Assembly: GCA_051414845.1 (NCBI GenBank)
Contig: CP183313.1
Span: forward strand, 1,984,001 to 2,048,000
Reading direction: 5' to 3'
Length of the DNA: 64,000 nucleotides
DNA from: Simonsiella sp051414845
Lineage (GTDB): Bacteria > Pseudomonadota > Gammaproteobacteria > Burkholderiales > Neisseriaceae
The notes beneath the pieces are model-generated. The model saw only the letters and a program-made list of their open reading frames with translations. It was not told the DNA's origin and did no database searches. A program made the translations under genes and the position numbers. Of this stretch, positions 27,267 to 35,083 are shown in pieces (the first letter of the stretch is position 1; each line of letters begins with the position of its first letter).

Positions 27267-28493
27267 TTATTTATTTTGTGGACGCGCATTTTCATATGTA
27301 GCTGATGGCATTTCAGGAACGGTGCGCGCTTGATCGCTTACGCTGCCTGAAAGACTATTCAAGAATGCGGCAATATCATCGATTTCTTTAGCTGGGATTT
27401 CCTTGCCCAATTGCGCTTGACCCATAATATTGATGGCTTCTTTCAAGTCCCAAATGCTGCCGTTGTGGAAGTATGGGTAGGTTTTCGCAACGTTACGCAA
27501 ACCTGGCACGCGGAAGAAGAATTTATCTTTCTCGTCTTTGGTTACGTCAAAGCGACCGTTGTCGTGTTTATCGGTGTCTTTGCCATCGATAAATTTCCAG
27601 TATGGGCCTTTGACCAAGCCGAATTTTTGGAAGCTATCGCCACCCAAGTTTACGCCTTTGTGGCACGCAATACAGCCGTTGTTGATGAATGAGCGTAAGC
27701 CATTGCGTTCTTGTTCATTCAACGCGTTTACATCGCCTTTCAAGTAGTTATCCCATTTGGTTGGCGTGAGTAAAGTGCGCTCAAACGCAGCGATGGCGGT
27801 GGTGATGTTTTTAAACGACATTTTGCCTGCGTCATCAGGGAATGCGGTTTTAAACGCTTCTTGGTATTCAGGAATATCGGCGATTTTTTTCTCAACCGCT
27901 GCTTCGTTTGGCATCGCCATTTCCACAGGATTGAGCAAAGGTCCGCCCGCTTGTTCTTCTACCGTCGCGGCGCGACCGTCCCAGAATTGACTGCCCAACA
28001 ATGCCGCATTCAACACAGTTGGCGAGTTACGACCGCCAAATGTACCTTTATGACCTTGACTGGTTGGCAAGTTGTCCACACCACCTGTTGCCAAGTTGTG
28101 GCAAGAGTTACAGCTCACGGTGTTGCCCAAAGACAAACGTGGCTCATACCACAATTGCTGACCCAATTTCACTTGTTCAGCCGTGAAAGGATGCGCTTTT
28201 TGCATTTCTGCGTCATCAGGCAAGGCTTGGAAAATGCCTTGTGCTTGTTTCAACAAATCTTGGTCTTCTGGCGAAGCATTGGTATTTGCTGCAATTTCTT
28301 TGGCTTCGCTAGCTGTTGTTGCATTAGGAACAGAAGCTGTTGTACCCGCTGCAGCAGGAGCAGAAGTAGTTGCAGTGCTGGCACCTGAAGCAGGTTGCTG
28401 CGCTGGTTTCGAAGCCGTTTTTTCGCCGCCACAGGCAGCCAACGCCAACAAAATAGAAACAGCTAAAGTGGTTTGGATAGTGGTTTTACTCAT
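27267..28493 (-). CDS. ccp: Di-haem cytochrome c peroxidase lipoprotein
   Basis: Reduces hydrogen peroxide to water in the periplasm using cytochrome c electrons. The 408-residue protein has a lipobox LAAC with Cys21, an Ala/Ser/Thr-rich linker of about 55 residues, then the two-haem domain: CNSCH near residue 130 and CIACH near 275 are the haem attachment sites. The lipid anchor is as in Neisseria Ccp rather than the soluble form of Pseudomonas. The promoter carries a perfect FNR box, so expression should rise at low oxygen. Confidence 0.95.
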   Translation of the reverse strand: MSKTTIQTTLAVSILLALAACGGEKTASKPAQQPASGASTATTSAPAAAGTTASVPNATTASEAKEIAANTNASPEDQDLLKQAQGIFQALPDDAEMQKAHPFTAEQVKLGQQLWYEPRLSLGNTVSCNSCHNLATGGVDNLPTSQGHKGTFGGRNSPTVLNAALLGSQFWDGRAATVEEQAGGPLLNPVEMAMPNEAAVEKKIADIPEYQEAFKTAFPDDAGKMSFKNITTAIAAFERTLLTPTKWDNYLKGDVNALNEQERNGLRSFINNGCIACHKGVNLGGDSFQKFGLVKGPYWKFIDGKDTDKHDNGRFDVTKDEKDKFFFRVPGLRNVAKTYPYFHNGSIWDLKEAINIMGQAQLGKEIPAKEIDDIAAFLNSLSGSVSDQARTVPEMPSATYENARPQNK

Positions 28494-28572
28494 TTTTCAT
28501 TCCTTTGAAATTAAGAAAAGGGAACTGCGAAATGATGTGTTGTTTGTGTTATTTGCTTTTTATTGTGCTCGC

Positions 28573-28614
28573 AGTATAGGCATACAAGCTATTGTCTTTT
28601 TTGATTTAAATCAA
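28573..28614 (-). promoter_or_regulatory. FNR-dependent class II promoter of ccp
   Basis: A perfect FNR palindrome TTGATTTAAATCAA occupies 28601-28614. The minus-strand -10 hexamer TATACT lies at 28578-28573. The implied start near 28566 puts the FNR box centre at -41.5, the classical activating position. The leader to ccp is about 70 bases. Confidence 0.85.
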
Positions 28615-28656
28615 AACATGATTTGTGATTGTTTTTTTAAATTCTGTGAATTGCAA

Positions 28657-28690
28657 AAAGGCTGCCTGAACGTTTCAGGCAGCCTTTTAT
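28657..28690. terminator. DUS-pair hairpin
   Basis: Inverted DUS copies: AAAGGCTGCCTGAA, short loop, TTCAGGCAGCCTTT. It sits between the SIMPL gene terminus and the ccp promoter; another DUS palindrome follows at 28736. Confidence 0.6.
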
Positions 28691-28760
28691 TGCGTGAAAA
28701 TTACAAAATCGAGTATTTACTTGTTTCAAGCTCTTTCAGGCAGCCTGAAAGCTGAATACA

Positions 28761-29459
28761 TCAATACATCTGCACCGACGCACGCACCGTTTGGCGCACT
28801 TCCTGTTCGCCCGCACTGGTTTGCATCACATCCGCCGAATAACTGCGCATTTTGGCACTCGCCGCCATCGGTGCAGCCAGCATTACACCAGCCGCTTCAT
28901 TTTCAAACGATTGATTCAACTGAATATTCACAATCTTATAACCCGAAAAACCCAAAGAACGGCTCACGCTCAACGCGCGTTGCTGAAACGCTTTCAACGC
29001 CTCTTGGCTTGCGCGTTCTACCGCCGCGCCATATTTCGCGTTGGACACGCTAAACGACAAACCATCTAGCATCGCTTCATTTTGGCTATCCGCCGCCAAT
29101 TTGCTCAACGCGTCAAAATCTTGGCTGCTAATGCGGATATCCGCCGTATCCGTCCAGCCCTTGATTTTACGGTTGTCGTCGTATTCAGGATAGGTTTGGC
29201 GGTTGCCGCTTTCGATGTCAAACGCCTTATTGCCTTTGGCACGCGCCAAAATCGCATTCACGCGGCGCGTGACTTTATTGCTCACTTCTTGGCGCGATTT
29301 GCCCGTTTCCGTAACGCGCAACACCACATTCATCGTATCTTGCGCCACGCGCACGCTCGCACTTTCGTTGAACTCCAACACATTGTAATTTAACGGTTCT
29401 GCCAGCGCAGGCGTTGCCAGCATACTTGCCAATGCCATGATAGATAATTGTTTTTTCAT
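28761..29459 (-). CDS. SIMPL-domain (DUF541) periplasmic protein
   Basis: A 232-residue exported protein. The signal peptide ends TPALA. The body is a SIMPL/DUF541 domain: residues from NESASVRVAQDTMNVVLRV through the two repeats ending with SVQMY. Members (YggE, BP26-like) are periplasmic, some ring-forming; a role in oxidative stress has been suggested for YggE. No catalytic residues are known. It stands alone. Confidence 0.85.
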   Translation of the reverse strand: MKKQLSIMALASMLATPALAEPLNYNVLEFNESASVRVAQDTMNVVLRVTETGKSRQEVSNKVTRRVNAILARAKGNKAFDIESGNRQTYPEYDDNRKIKGWTDTADIRISSQDFDALSKLAADSQNEAMLDGLSFSVSNAKYGAAVERASQEALKAFQQRALSVSRSLGFSGYKIVNIQLNQSFENEAAGVMLAAPMAASAKMRSYSADVMQTSAGEQEVRQTVRASVQMY

Positions 29460-29761
29460 ATTACTTCCCTTTCGTGATTGAACTTTGTTTACTGCCTACG
29501 GCATATGGTTTTGTTGCTCAATCAGAGATTGAGACAAAACCAGTAAGGCAGCCTGAAAACGTAGGTTGGGTTGTAAACCCAACAAAATAGCGACTATTTA
29601 AGCAAAAGTTGGGTCAAGACCCAACCTACTGGCTATCTAAAAAATAAAATATTCAATGAAATCCAATATGCGGGCGAGCCGTCCGCGCTCCGCTAACTTT
29701 TCAGGCAGCCTTGCATGTTTTATCTAAATCTATGATTTAGCAATAAAACAGCATGCCATCA
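29460..29761. other. Intergenic region with REP elements
   Basis: About 300 bases between the SIMPL and dusA genes. It contains a DUS at about 29547, a GTAG-type REP pair (29561-29639), a half GGAG-type REP (29668-29693, GCGGGCGAGCCGTCCGCGCTCC-like) and a further DUS fragment. No gene is apparent. Confidence 0.6.
29561..29639. repeat. GTAG-type REP inverted pair
   Basis: GTAGGTTGGG TTGTAAACCCAAC at the left is itself a hairpin. The right end, GTTGGGTCAAGACCCAACCTAC, is the inverted partner. Total length 79 bases. Confidence 0.7.
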
Positions 29762-30760
29762 TCAAGCAGTAAACTCTTTCTCCACCGCCGCCCAAGCCTG
29801 TAACAACAATTCAGGATTATTGGGCTTCAACAATTCCGCGTCCGACAACATTCTTCGCCAAGTACGCGCGCCGTGTAAGCCGTGCATTAAACCCAAATAA
29901 TGGCGTGCCATGTGGCGCAAAATTGTGCCGCGATTGGCAGATAATTGCGTTTGCGCGTAGTCGTATAAACGCTGCACCAAGATTTCATGCGAGATTTCAG
30001 GCAGCCTGTCGCCATAAAATAGCGTGTCCCACTGTTGCATTATCATCGGATTGTGATACGCCTCGCGCCCCACCATTACGCCGTCCACATGCTGCAAATG
30101 CGTGGCGATTTCGTCATTGGTTTTCACGCCACCGTTGATGATGATTTCCAGCGCAGGAAATTCCTGCTTCAAGCGATAAACAAAATCATAGCGCAAGGGC
30201 GGAATATCGCGGTTTTCCTTAGGCGACAAACCGTCTAGCCACGCATTACGCGCGTGTACAATAAAGGTGCGGCAAGTTGTGGTGCGCACCAATTCGCCGA
30301 CAAAATCGGCAAGCGGTTGATATTCGGTTTGTTTGTCCAAACCAATGCGGTGTTTAATTGTGATGTCACAATCGGGCGCAGCGTCTTGCATGGCATTCAG
30401 GCAGCCTGAAACCAGCGCGACATCATTCATCAAACACGCGCCAAACGCGCCTTTTTGCACGCGCGGACTGGGGCAACCGCAATTCAAATTGATTTCATCG
30501 TAGCCATATTGCGCCACTTTTTTCGCTGCTTGTGCCAGTTGCATAGGGTCGCTACCGCCCAATTGCAACGCAACGGGATTTTCGCACTCGTCTTTCAATA
30601 AAAAACGCTCAGGATCGCCATAGACAATCGCGCCTGCGTTAATCATTTCGGTATAAAGCCAAGTATGGCGCGTGATTTGGCGCGCCATGTAGCGATAATG
30701 GCGGTCTGTCCAATCGAGCATGGGGGCGATAGAGAGCGTGCGTTTGGGTAAAGTATTCAT
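29762..30760 (-). CDS. dusA: tRNA-dihydrouridine(20/20a) synthase
   Basis: An FMN enzyme of 332 residues that reduces U20/U20a in the tRNA D-loop. TIM barrel opening SIAPMLDWTDRHYRYMAR and LQLGGSDPMQLA; catalytic region INLNCGCPSPRVQKGAFGACLM with the active Cys; FMN-contacting INGGVKTNDEI and DGVMVGREAYHNP. Length and sequence are those of DusA rather than DusB/C. Internal DUS variants are present. Confidence 0.95.
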   Translation of the reverse strand: MNTLPKRTLSIAPMLDWTDRHYRYMARQITRHTWLYTEMINAGAIVYGDPERFLLKDECENPVALQLGGSDPMQLAQAAKKVAQYGYDEINLNCGCPSPRVQKGAFGACLMNDVALVSGCLNAMQDAAPDCDITIKHRIGLDKQTEYQPLADFVGELVRTTTCRTFIVHARNAWLDGLSPKENRDIPPLRYDFVYRLKQEFPALEIIINGGVKTNDEIATHLQHVDGVMVGREAYHNPMIMQQWDTLFYGDRLPEISHEILVQRLYDYAQTQLSANRGTILRHMARHYLGLMHGLHGARTWRRMLSDAELLKPNNPELLLQAWAAVEKEFTA

Positions 30761-30918
30761 ATTTAGGACACAAAAATTAATCGGGCATATTAACCAAATG
30801 CGTGCTTATCGTCAAAATCGCTATTTTTTATTTTTCAGGCAGCCTGAAACTTGAATTTTCAGGCTACCGCCCCATATTTGGCACATTCTATTTTTATTTG
30901 TATGCAAAAGAACACAAA

Positions 30919-32076
30919 ATGAGCAACCAAGATTATTACGAAACACTAGGCGTAGCACGCTCTGCGAGCGAAGACGACATCAAAAAAGCCTACCGCAAAT
31001 TGGCGATGAAATACCATCCCGACCGCAATCCCGACAACAAAGAAGCAGAAAACAAATTCAAAGAAGTGCAAAAAGCCTACGACGTGTTGTCCGACCCTGA
31101 AAAAAAAGCGGCATATGACCAATACGGACACGCCGCGTTTGAACAAGGCGGTTTTGGCGGTGCGGGTGGCTTTGGCGGCGGTGGATTTGGTGGCGGTGGA
31201 TTTGGTGGCGCACAAGGCTTTGATTTTGGCGATATTTTCAGCCAAATGTTTGGCGGCGCGGCAGGTGGCGGTCGTCAACCAAACTATCAAGGCGCGGATT
31301 TGCAATACAACGTGGAAATTTCCTTGGAAGAAGCTGCGCGCGGCGTGAAAAAACAAATTACCGTGCCAACTTATGAAGAATGCGATGTTTGCCACGGCTC
31401 GGGCGCAAAACCGGGAACCAAAGCGACCACTTGTCGCACTTGCGGCGGCTCGGGAACGGTACACGTTCGCCAAGCCATTTTCCAAATTCAGCAAACTTGT
31501 CCCACTTGCCACGGTTCGGGCAAAGAAATTAAAGACCCATGCGTGAAATGCCATGGCGAAGGTCGCGTAAAAACCAGCAAAACAGTGGAAGTGAATATTC
31601 CTGCGGGCATTGACGATGGTCAACGCATTCGTTTAACAGGCGAGGGCGAACCAGGCACACACGGCGCGCCAGCAGGAGATTTGTACATTCACGTTTCCGT
31701 GCGCGAGCACAAAATTTTCCAACGTGACCCTGAAACGCCAACCGATTTGCATTGCGAATTGCCGATTAGTTTTGCCACAGCGGCATTGGGCGGCGAAGTG
31801 GAAGTGCCTACTTTGGATGGCAAAGTGAAATTAAATATTCCAGCAGGCACGCAAAACGGCAAGCGTTTGCGCGTCAAAGGCAAGGGCGTAAAATCCGTTC
31901 GCAGCAGCTTGGTGGGCGATTTGTATTGTCATGTGGTGGTAGAAACGCCCGTGAATTTGACCGACCGCCAAAAAGAATTGCTGGAAGAGTTTGAAAGCAT
32001 TGCCACAGGTTTAGACCGCAGCCAAACGCCGCGTCAAAAGGGCTTCTTTGATAAATTGAAGGATATTTTTGATTAA
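30919..32076 (+). CDS. dnaJ: Chaperone DnaJ (Hsp40)
   Basis: Co-chaperone that stimulates DnaK ATPase, 385 residues. J domain residues 1-70 with HPD in KYHPDRNPDN; Gly/Phe-rich segment about 76-115; zinc region with four CxxCxGxG motifs (CDVCHGSG, CRTCGGSG, CPTCHGSG, CVKCHGEG); C-terminal substrate-binding domains. Start is ATG 30919; upstream extension is non-coding and carries a DUS. No dnaK or grpE in the window. Confidence 0.97.
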   Translation: MSNQDYYETLGVARSASEDDIKKAYRKLAMKYHPDRNPDNKEAENKFKEVQKAYDVLSDPEKKAAYDQYGHAAFEQGGFGGAGGFGGGGFGGGGFGGAQGFDFGDIFSQMFGGAAGGGRQPNYQGADLQYNVEISLEEAARGVKKQITVPTYEECDVCHGSGAKPGTKATTCRTCGGSGTVHVRQAIFQIQQTCPTCHGSGKEIKDPCVKCHGEGRVKTSKTVEVNIPAGIDDGQRIRLTGEGEPGTHGAPAGDLYIHVSVREHKIFQRDPETPTDLHCELPISFATAALGGEVEVPTLDGKVKLNIPAGTQNGKRLRVKGKGVKSVRSSLVGDLYCHVVVETPVNLTDRQKELLEEFESIATGLDRSQTPRQKGFFDKLKDIFD

Positions 32077-32094
32077 GGTTTGAGTGTATAAAAC

Positions 32095-32135
32095 AAGGCT
32101 GCCTGAAAAGTTTTGAATAACTTTCAGGCAGCCTT
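32095..32135 (+). terminator. DUS-pair terminator after dnaJ
   Basis: AAGGCTGCCTGAAAAGTT and AACTTTCAGGCAGCCTT form a 17-bp stem with one bulge, followed by a T-rich stretch. Confidence 0.65.
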
Positions 32136-32188
32136 TGTTGTTTTTGAGTATTTGAATTAGTTAATTAAAAATAAAGCAACCTATATTT

Positions 32189-32247
32189 GGAGCGCGGACG
32201 TCCTCGTCCGCATAACACCTAAAAGCGGACGAGGACGTCCGCGCTCC
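32189..32247. repeat. GGAG-type REP inverted pair (intact)
   Basis: A near-perfect palindromic element: GGAGCGCGGACGTCCTCGTC on the left and its inverted copy on the right, with about 14 central bases. The cleanest member of the family in the window. Confidence 0.75.
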
Positions 32248-32311
32248 AATGAGTATTTTATTTTAATCTACTATATTTTCAGGCTGCCTGAATCTATTTC
32301 AAAACAATCAA

Positions 32312-33835
32312 TTAACTTTCAACTGGAATAATCCCAATCTTCGCCTGCCATTGTTTTGGCGCAACCGCGTGAACCGATTGACCTTTGCTGTCCACCGCCA
32401 CGGTTACGGGCATGTCTTTCACGTCAAATTCGTAAATCGCTTCCATTCCCAAATCTTCAAACGCCACCACACGCGCTTCTTTAATCGCTTTGGCAACGAG
32501 ATACGCCGCGCCGCCTGTTGCCATCAAATACACCGCGCCGTTGTCGGCAATCGCTTCACACGCCGCCGCGCCGCGTTCCGATTTGCCAATCATGCCGAGC
32601 AAACCAGTTTGTTCCAACATTTGGCGCGTGAATTTGTCCATGCGCGTCGCCGTCGTTGGACCAGCTGGACCGACCACCTCATCGCGCACAGGGTCAACTG
32701 GACCTACGTAATAAATCATTTTATTAGTGAAATCGACGGGCAATTTCTCGCCTTTGTTCAACATATCCACCATGCGTTTGTGCGCCGCGTCGCGTCCTGT
32801 GTAGATTTTGCCATTCAGCAACAGCACATCGCCCATTTTCCATTGCGCCACGTCTTCTTTGGTCAAATTGTCCAAATTCACGCGAATGCCGTTGTCGGGA
32901 CTGTATGTGATGTCGGGCCAATCTTCCAGACTTGGCGCCTCCAATTTCACAGGCCCAGAGCCGTCCAATTCAAATTCCACATGGCGAGTCGCCGCGCAGT
33001 TGGGAATCATGGCAACAGGTTTACTTGCCGCGTGGGTTGGGTAATCCAAAATTTTCACATCTAACACGGTGGTCAAGCCGCCCAAGCCTTGTGCGCCAAT
33101 GCCCAACGCGTTTACTTTTTCATGCAATTCCAAGCGCAATTTTTCCACCGTATTCAATTCCGCGCCCCATTTCGCTTTCTCTTGCAATTCCTGAATATCA
33201 ATGTGCGACATCAAACTTTCTTTCGCCAACAACATCGCTTTTTCAGGCGTACCACCAATACCGATGCCCAAAATACCAGGCGGACACCAACCTGCGCCCA
33301 TCGTTGGCACGGTTTTCAGCACCCAATCCACAATGCTGTCCGAAGGATTCAACATCGCCATTTTCGCCTTGTTTTCTGAGCCGCCGCCTTTTGCCGCGCA
33401 AGTTACTTCCACCTTGTCGCCCGCCACAATTTCCATGTGAACAACGGCTGGCGTGTTGTCTTTCGTATTCGTGCGTTTGCCTGCTGGATCAGCCAACACC
33501 GACGCGCGTAACACATTGTCAGGGTGCGTATAAGCGCGGCGCACGCCTTCGTTTACCATGTCTTGCACTGACATTTGCGCGTCCCATTGCACATTCATGC
33601 CCACTTTCAAAAATACGGTGGCGATGCCTGTGTCTTGGCAAATGGGGCGTTTGCCTTCTGCGCACATACGGCTATTGACCAAAATTTGTGTCATGGCATC
33701 TTTGGCGGCTGGATTTTCTTCTTTATCCAATGCCTTAGCCAATGCTTGAATGTAATCTTTCGGGTGGTAATAGCTGATGAACTGAAACGCATCGGCAATA
33801 CTTTGAATAAAATCTTCTTGTTTAATCACGGTCAT
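32312..33835 (-). CDS. fumA: Class I fumarate hydratase
   Basis: An iron-sulfur (4Fe-4S) fumarase of 507 residues that interconverts malate and fumarate. N-terminal domain with RPICQDTGIATVFLKVG (cluster Cys), VVHMEIVAGDKVEVTCAAKGGGSENK, GIGGTPEKAMLLAK; C-terminal domain with GKIYTGRDAAHKRMVDM and YYVGPVDPVRDEVVGPAGPTTATRMDK. The start at ATG 33835 has an AAGGA site; the longer open frame upstream is not used. It diverges from the reductase-like genes at 34387-38131, which suggests a shared metabolic task. Oxygen-sensitive class, fitting low-oxygen use. Confidence 0.93.
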   Translation of the reverse strand: MTVIKQEDFIQSIADAFQFISYYHPKDYIQALAKALDKEENPAAKDAMTQILVNSRMCAEGKRPICQDTGIATVFLKVGMNVQWDAQMSVQDMVNEGVRRAYTHPDNVLRASVLADPAGKRTNTKDNTPAVVHMEIVAGDKVEVTCAAKGGGSENKAKMAMLNPSDSIVDWVLKTVPTMGAGWCPPGILGIGIGGTPEKAMLLAKESLMSHIDIQELQEKAKWGAELNTVEKLRLELHEKVNALGIGAQGLGGLTTVLDVKILDYPTHAASKPVAMIPNCAATRHVEFELDGSGPVKLEAPSLEDWPDITYSPDNGIRVNLDNLTKEDVAQWKMGDVLLLNGKIYTGRDAAHKRMVDMLNKGEKLPVDFTNKMIYYVGPVDPVRDEVVGPAGPTTATRMDKFTRQMLEQTGLLGMIGKSERGAAACEAIADNGAVYLMATGGAAYLVAKAIKEARVVAFEDLGMEAIYEFDVKDMPVTVAVDSKGQSVHAVAPKQWQAKIGIIPVES

Positions 33836-34386
33836 GGTTGAGTTCCTTTGGTTTGTGGATAATGTTTTTTGGCTTTGGCTACATTTCAGGCAGCCTGAAA
33901 AATAAATTATACAATCACATTCCATAAAAATGTGTGTGATTAAATTACAGCTTTTTGCGCGTGTTGTCGCCAGCAAACAGGGATTGCTTGATTCAGGTCA
34001 AGCTGTGTTCACGTTCACAAAACTTAACAATTTAAAACATTTCTGCGCCATTTTTTCAAATTGTCATAAAAAATATATGGATATTAAAATAAGATGAAAT
34101 ATTGTTTTGGCAAGATTTTTTATTTTCAGGCTGCCTGAAATACAAAATGACATCGGTGTCATGCTGCTTAGCAATCGTTTTTATTCATAATATTTTAAAA
34201 TCAGCAATATATACGAAAATTAACAAAATCACACAAAATTTAATTAACAAAAATCTTCTGTATGATTACTACAGAAAATTACATCAAAATAAGCGTAAAA
34301 TTCAGCTATTCATTCAAAGGCTGCTGTTTCAGGCTGCCTGAAAATTATTTTATTAATAAAAATTAAGCAACTGGGAAACACAAACC
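33836..34386. other. Divergent regulatory region between fumA and the reductase genes
   Basis: About 550 bases without a gene. A minus-strand TATAAT (33911-33906) could be the fumA -10 element. An FNR-like palindrome lies at 33988-34001. Plus-strand DUS palindromes lie near 34125 and 34330 and a minus-side one near 33885. A weak plus-strand TATGAT is at 34261. Short open frames (for example 34147-34341) have AT-driven composition and look non-coding. Confidence 0.6.
33988..34001. promoter_or_regulatory. FNR/CRP-family binding site candidate
   Basis: TTGATTCAGGTCAA differs from the FNR consensus TTGATNNNNATCAA at one position. A plus-strand TAACAA lies at 34025-34030, at the spacing for a class II site; relative to the fumA -10 the site would be near -95. 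Confidence 0.5.
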
Positions 34387-35016
34387 ATGTCAGAAAAATA
34401 CAAACTGGTGATTGACGGCTTAAACGTGGAAGCCGATAAAAACAGCACGATTATTCAAGCACTTGCCAAAGCTGGCAACGCGATTACAAAAAATGTCGGT
34501 TGCATGGGGCAAGGCGTGTGCGGTTCGTGTCGCTGCTTGGTGCGCAAAGAGGGCGAGCGCACGGTAACGACCGCGTTGGCATGCGAAACGCCGATTGAGG
34601 CGGGCATGCAAGTCAGCTTTATTGACTATTTTTTGCCTGCCCACGTTCATTATTATGATTTGGACAACGCTGGCGACGGCTGGAATTGGCTAGACGACAC
34701 AGCGGAATTGTTCCCCGAATCGCAGCATTGCCGCCATTGCGGTGGTTGCGACACGGCTTGCCCGAAACATTTGCAGGTGCAAAATGGCGTGGCGCAAGTG
34801 GTGGCGGGCGATTTTGGCGCGGCGGCGAATACGTTTGATGAATGCGTGATGTGCAATTTGTGTACGCTGGCTTGCCCTGAAAATATTCGCCCGAACCATT
34901 TGGGTTTGTATGCGCGGCGCATGACGACTGCGCGGACGTTGCGCCCTATAGATTTGATGCGCCGTTTGCAGGAAATTGATAGTGGCGCGATGAAGGTGGA
35001 TATTCAGGCAGCCTGA
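34387..35016 (+). CDS. Iron-sulfur subunit, FrdB/SdhB-like reductase component
   Basis: A 209-residue soluble electron carrier. A ferredoxin-like N domain has Cys39, Cys45, Cys48 and Cys66 (VGCMGQGVCGSC, ALAC) for a 2Fe-2S cluster. The C domain has two bacterial-ferredoxin motifs: Cys115/118/121/125 (CRHCGGCDTACP) and Cys153/156/159/163 (CVMCNLCTLACP). The order matches SdhB/FrdB, but it is shorter than the usual 230-260 residues and the first spacing is C-x5-C, not C-x4-C. No membrane anchor genes (FrdC/D) are near. It precedes the flavoprotein by 67 bases and should wire it to the NuoF-like protein encoded next. Confidence 0.8.
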   Translation: MSEKYKLVIDGLNVEADKNSTIIQALAKAGNAITKNVGCMGQGVCGSCRCLVRKEGERTVTTALACETPIEAGMQVSFIDYFLPAHVHYYDLDNAGDGWNWLDDTAELFPESQHCRHCGGCDTACPKHLQVQNGVAQVVAGDFGAAANTFDECVMCNLCTLACPENIRPNHLGLYARRMTTARTLRPIDLMRRLQEIDSGAMKVDIQAA

Positions 35017-35083
35017 AACGCAGCTCAGCGTCGCTAAAATATTCACAAAAAATTAACCAATCAATTCAAAAAGACAAACCAAA

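Noticed and set aside
34147..34341. Small protein upstream of the FeS subunit gene
   Set aside because: Composition follows AT-rich DNA and DUS; it has no start context or homologue I recognise.
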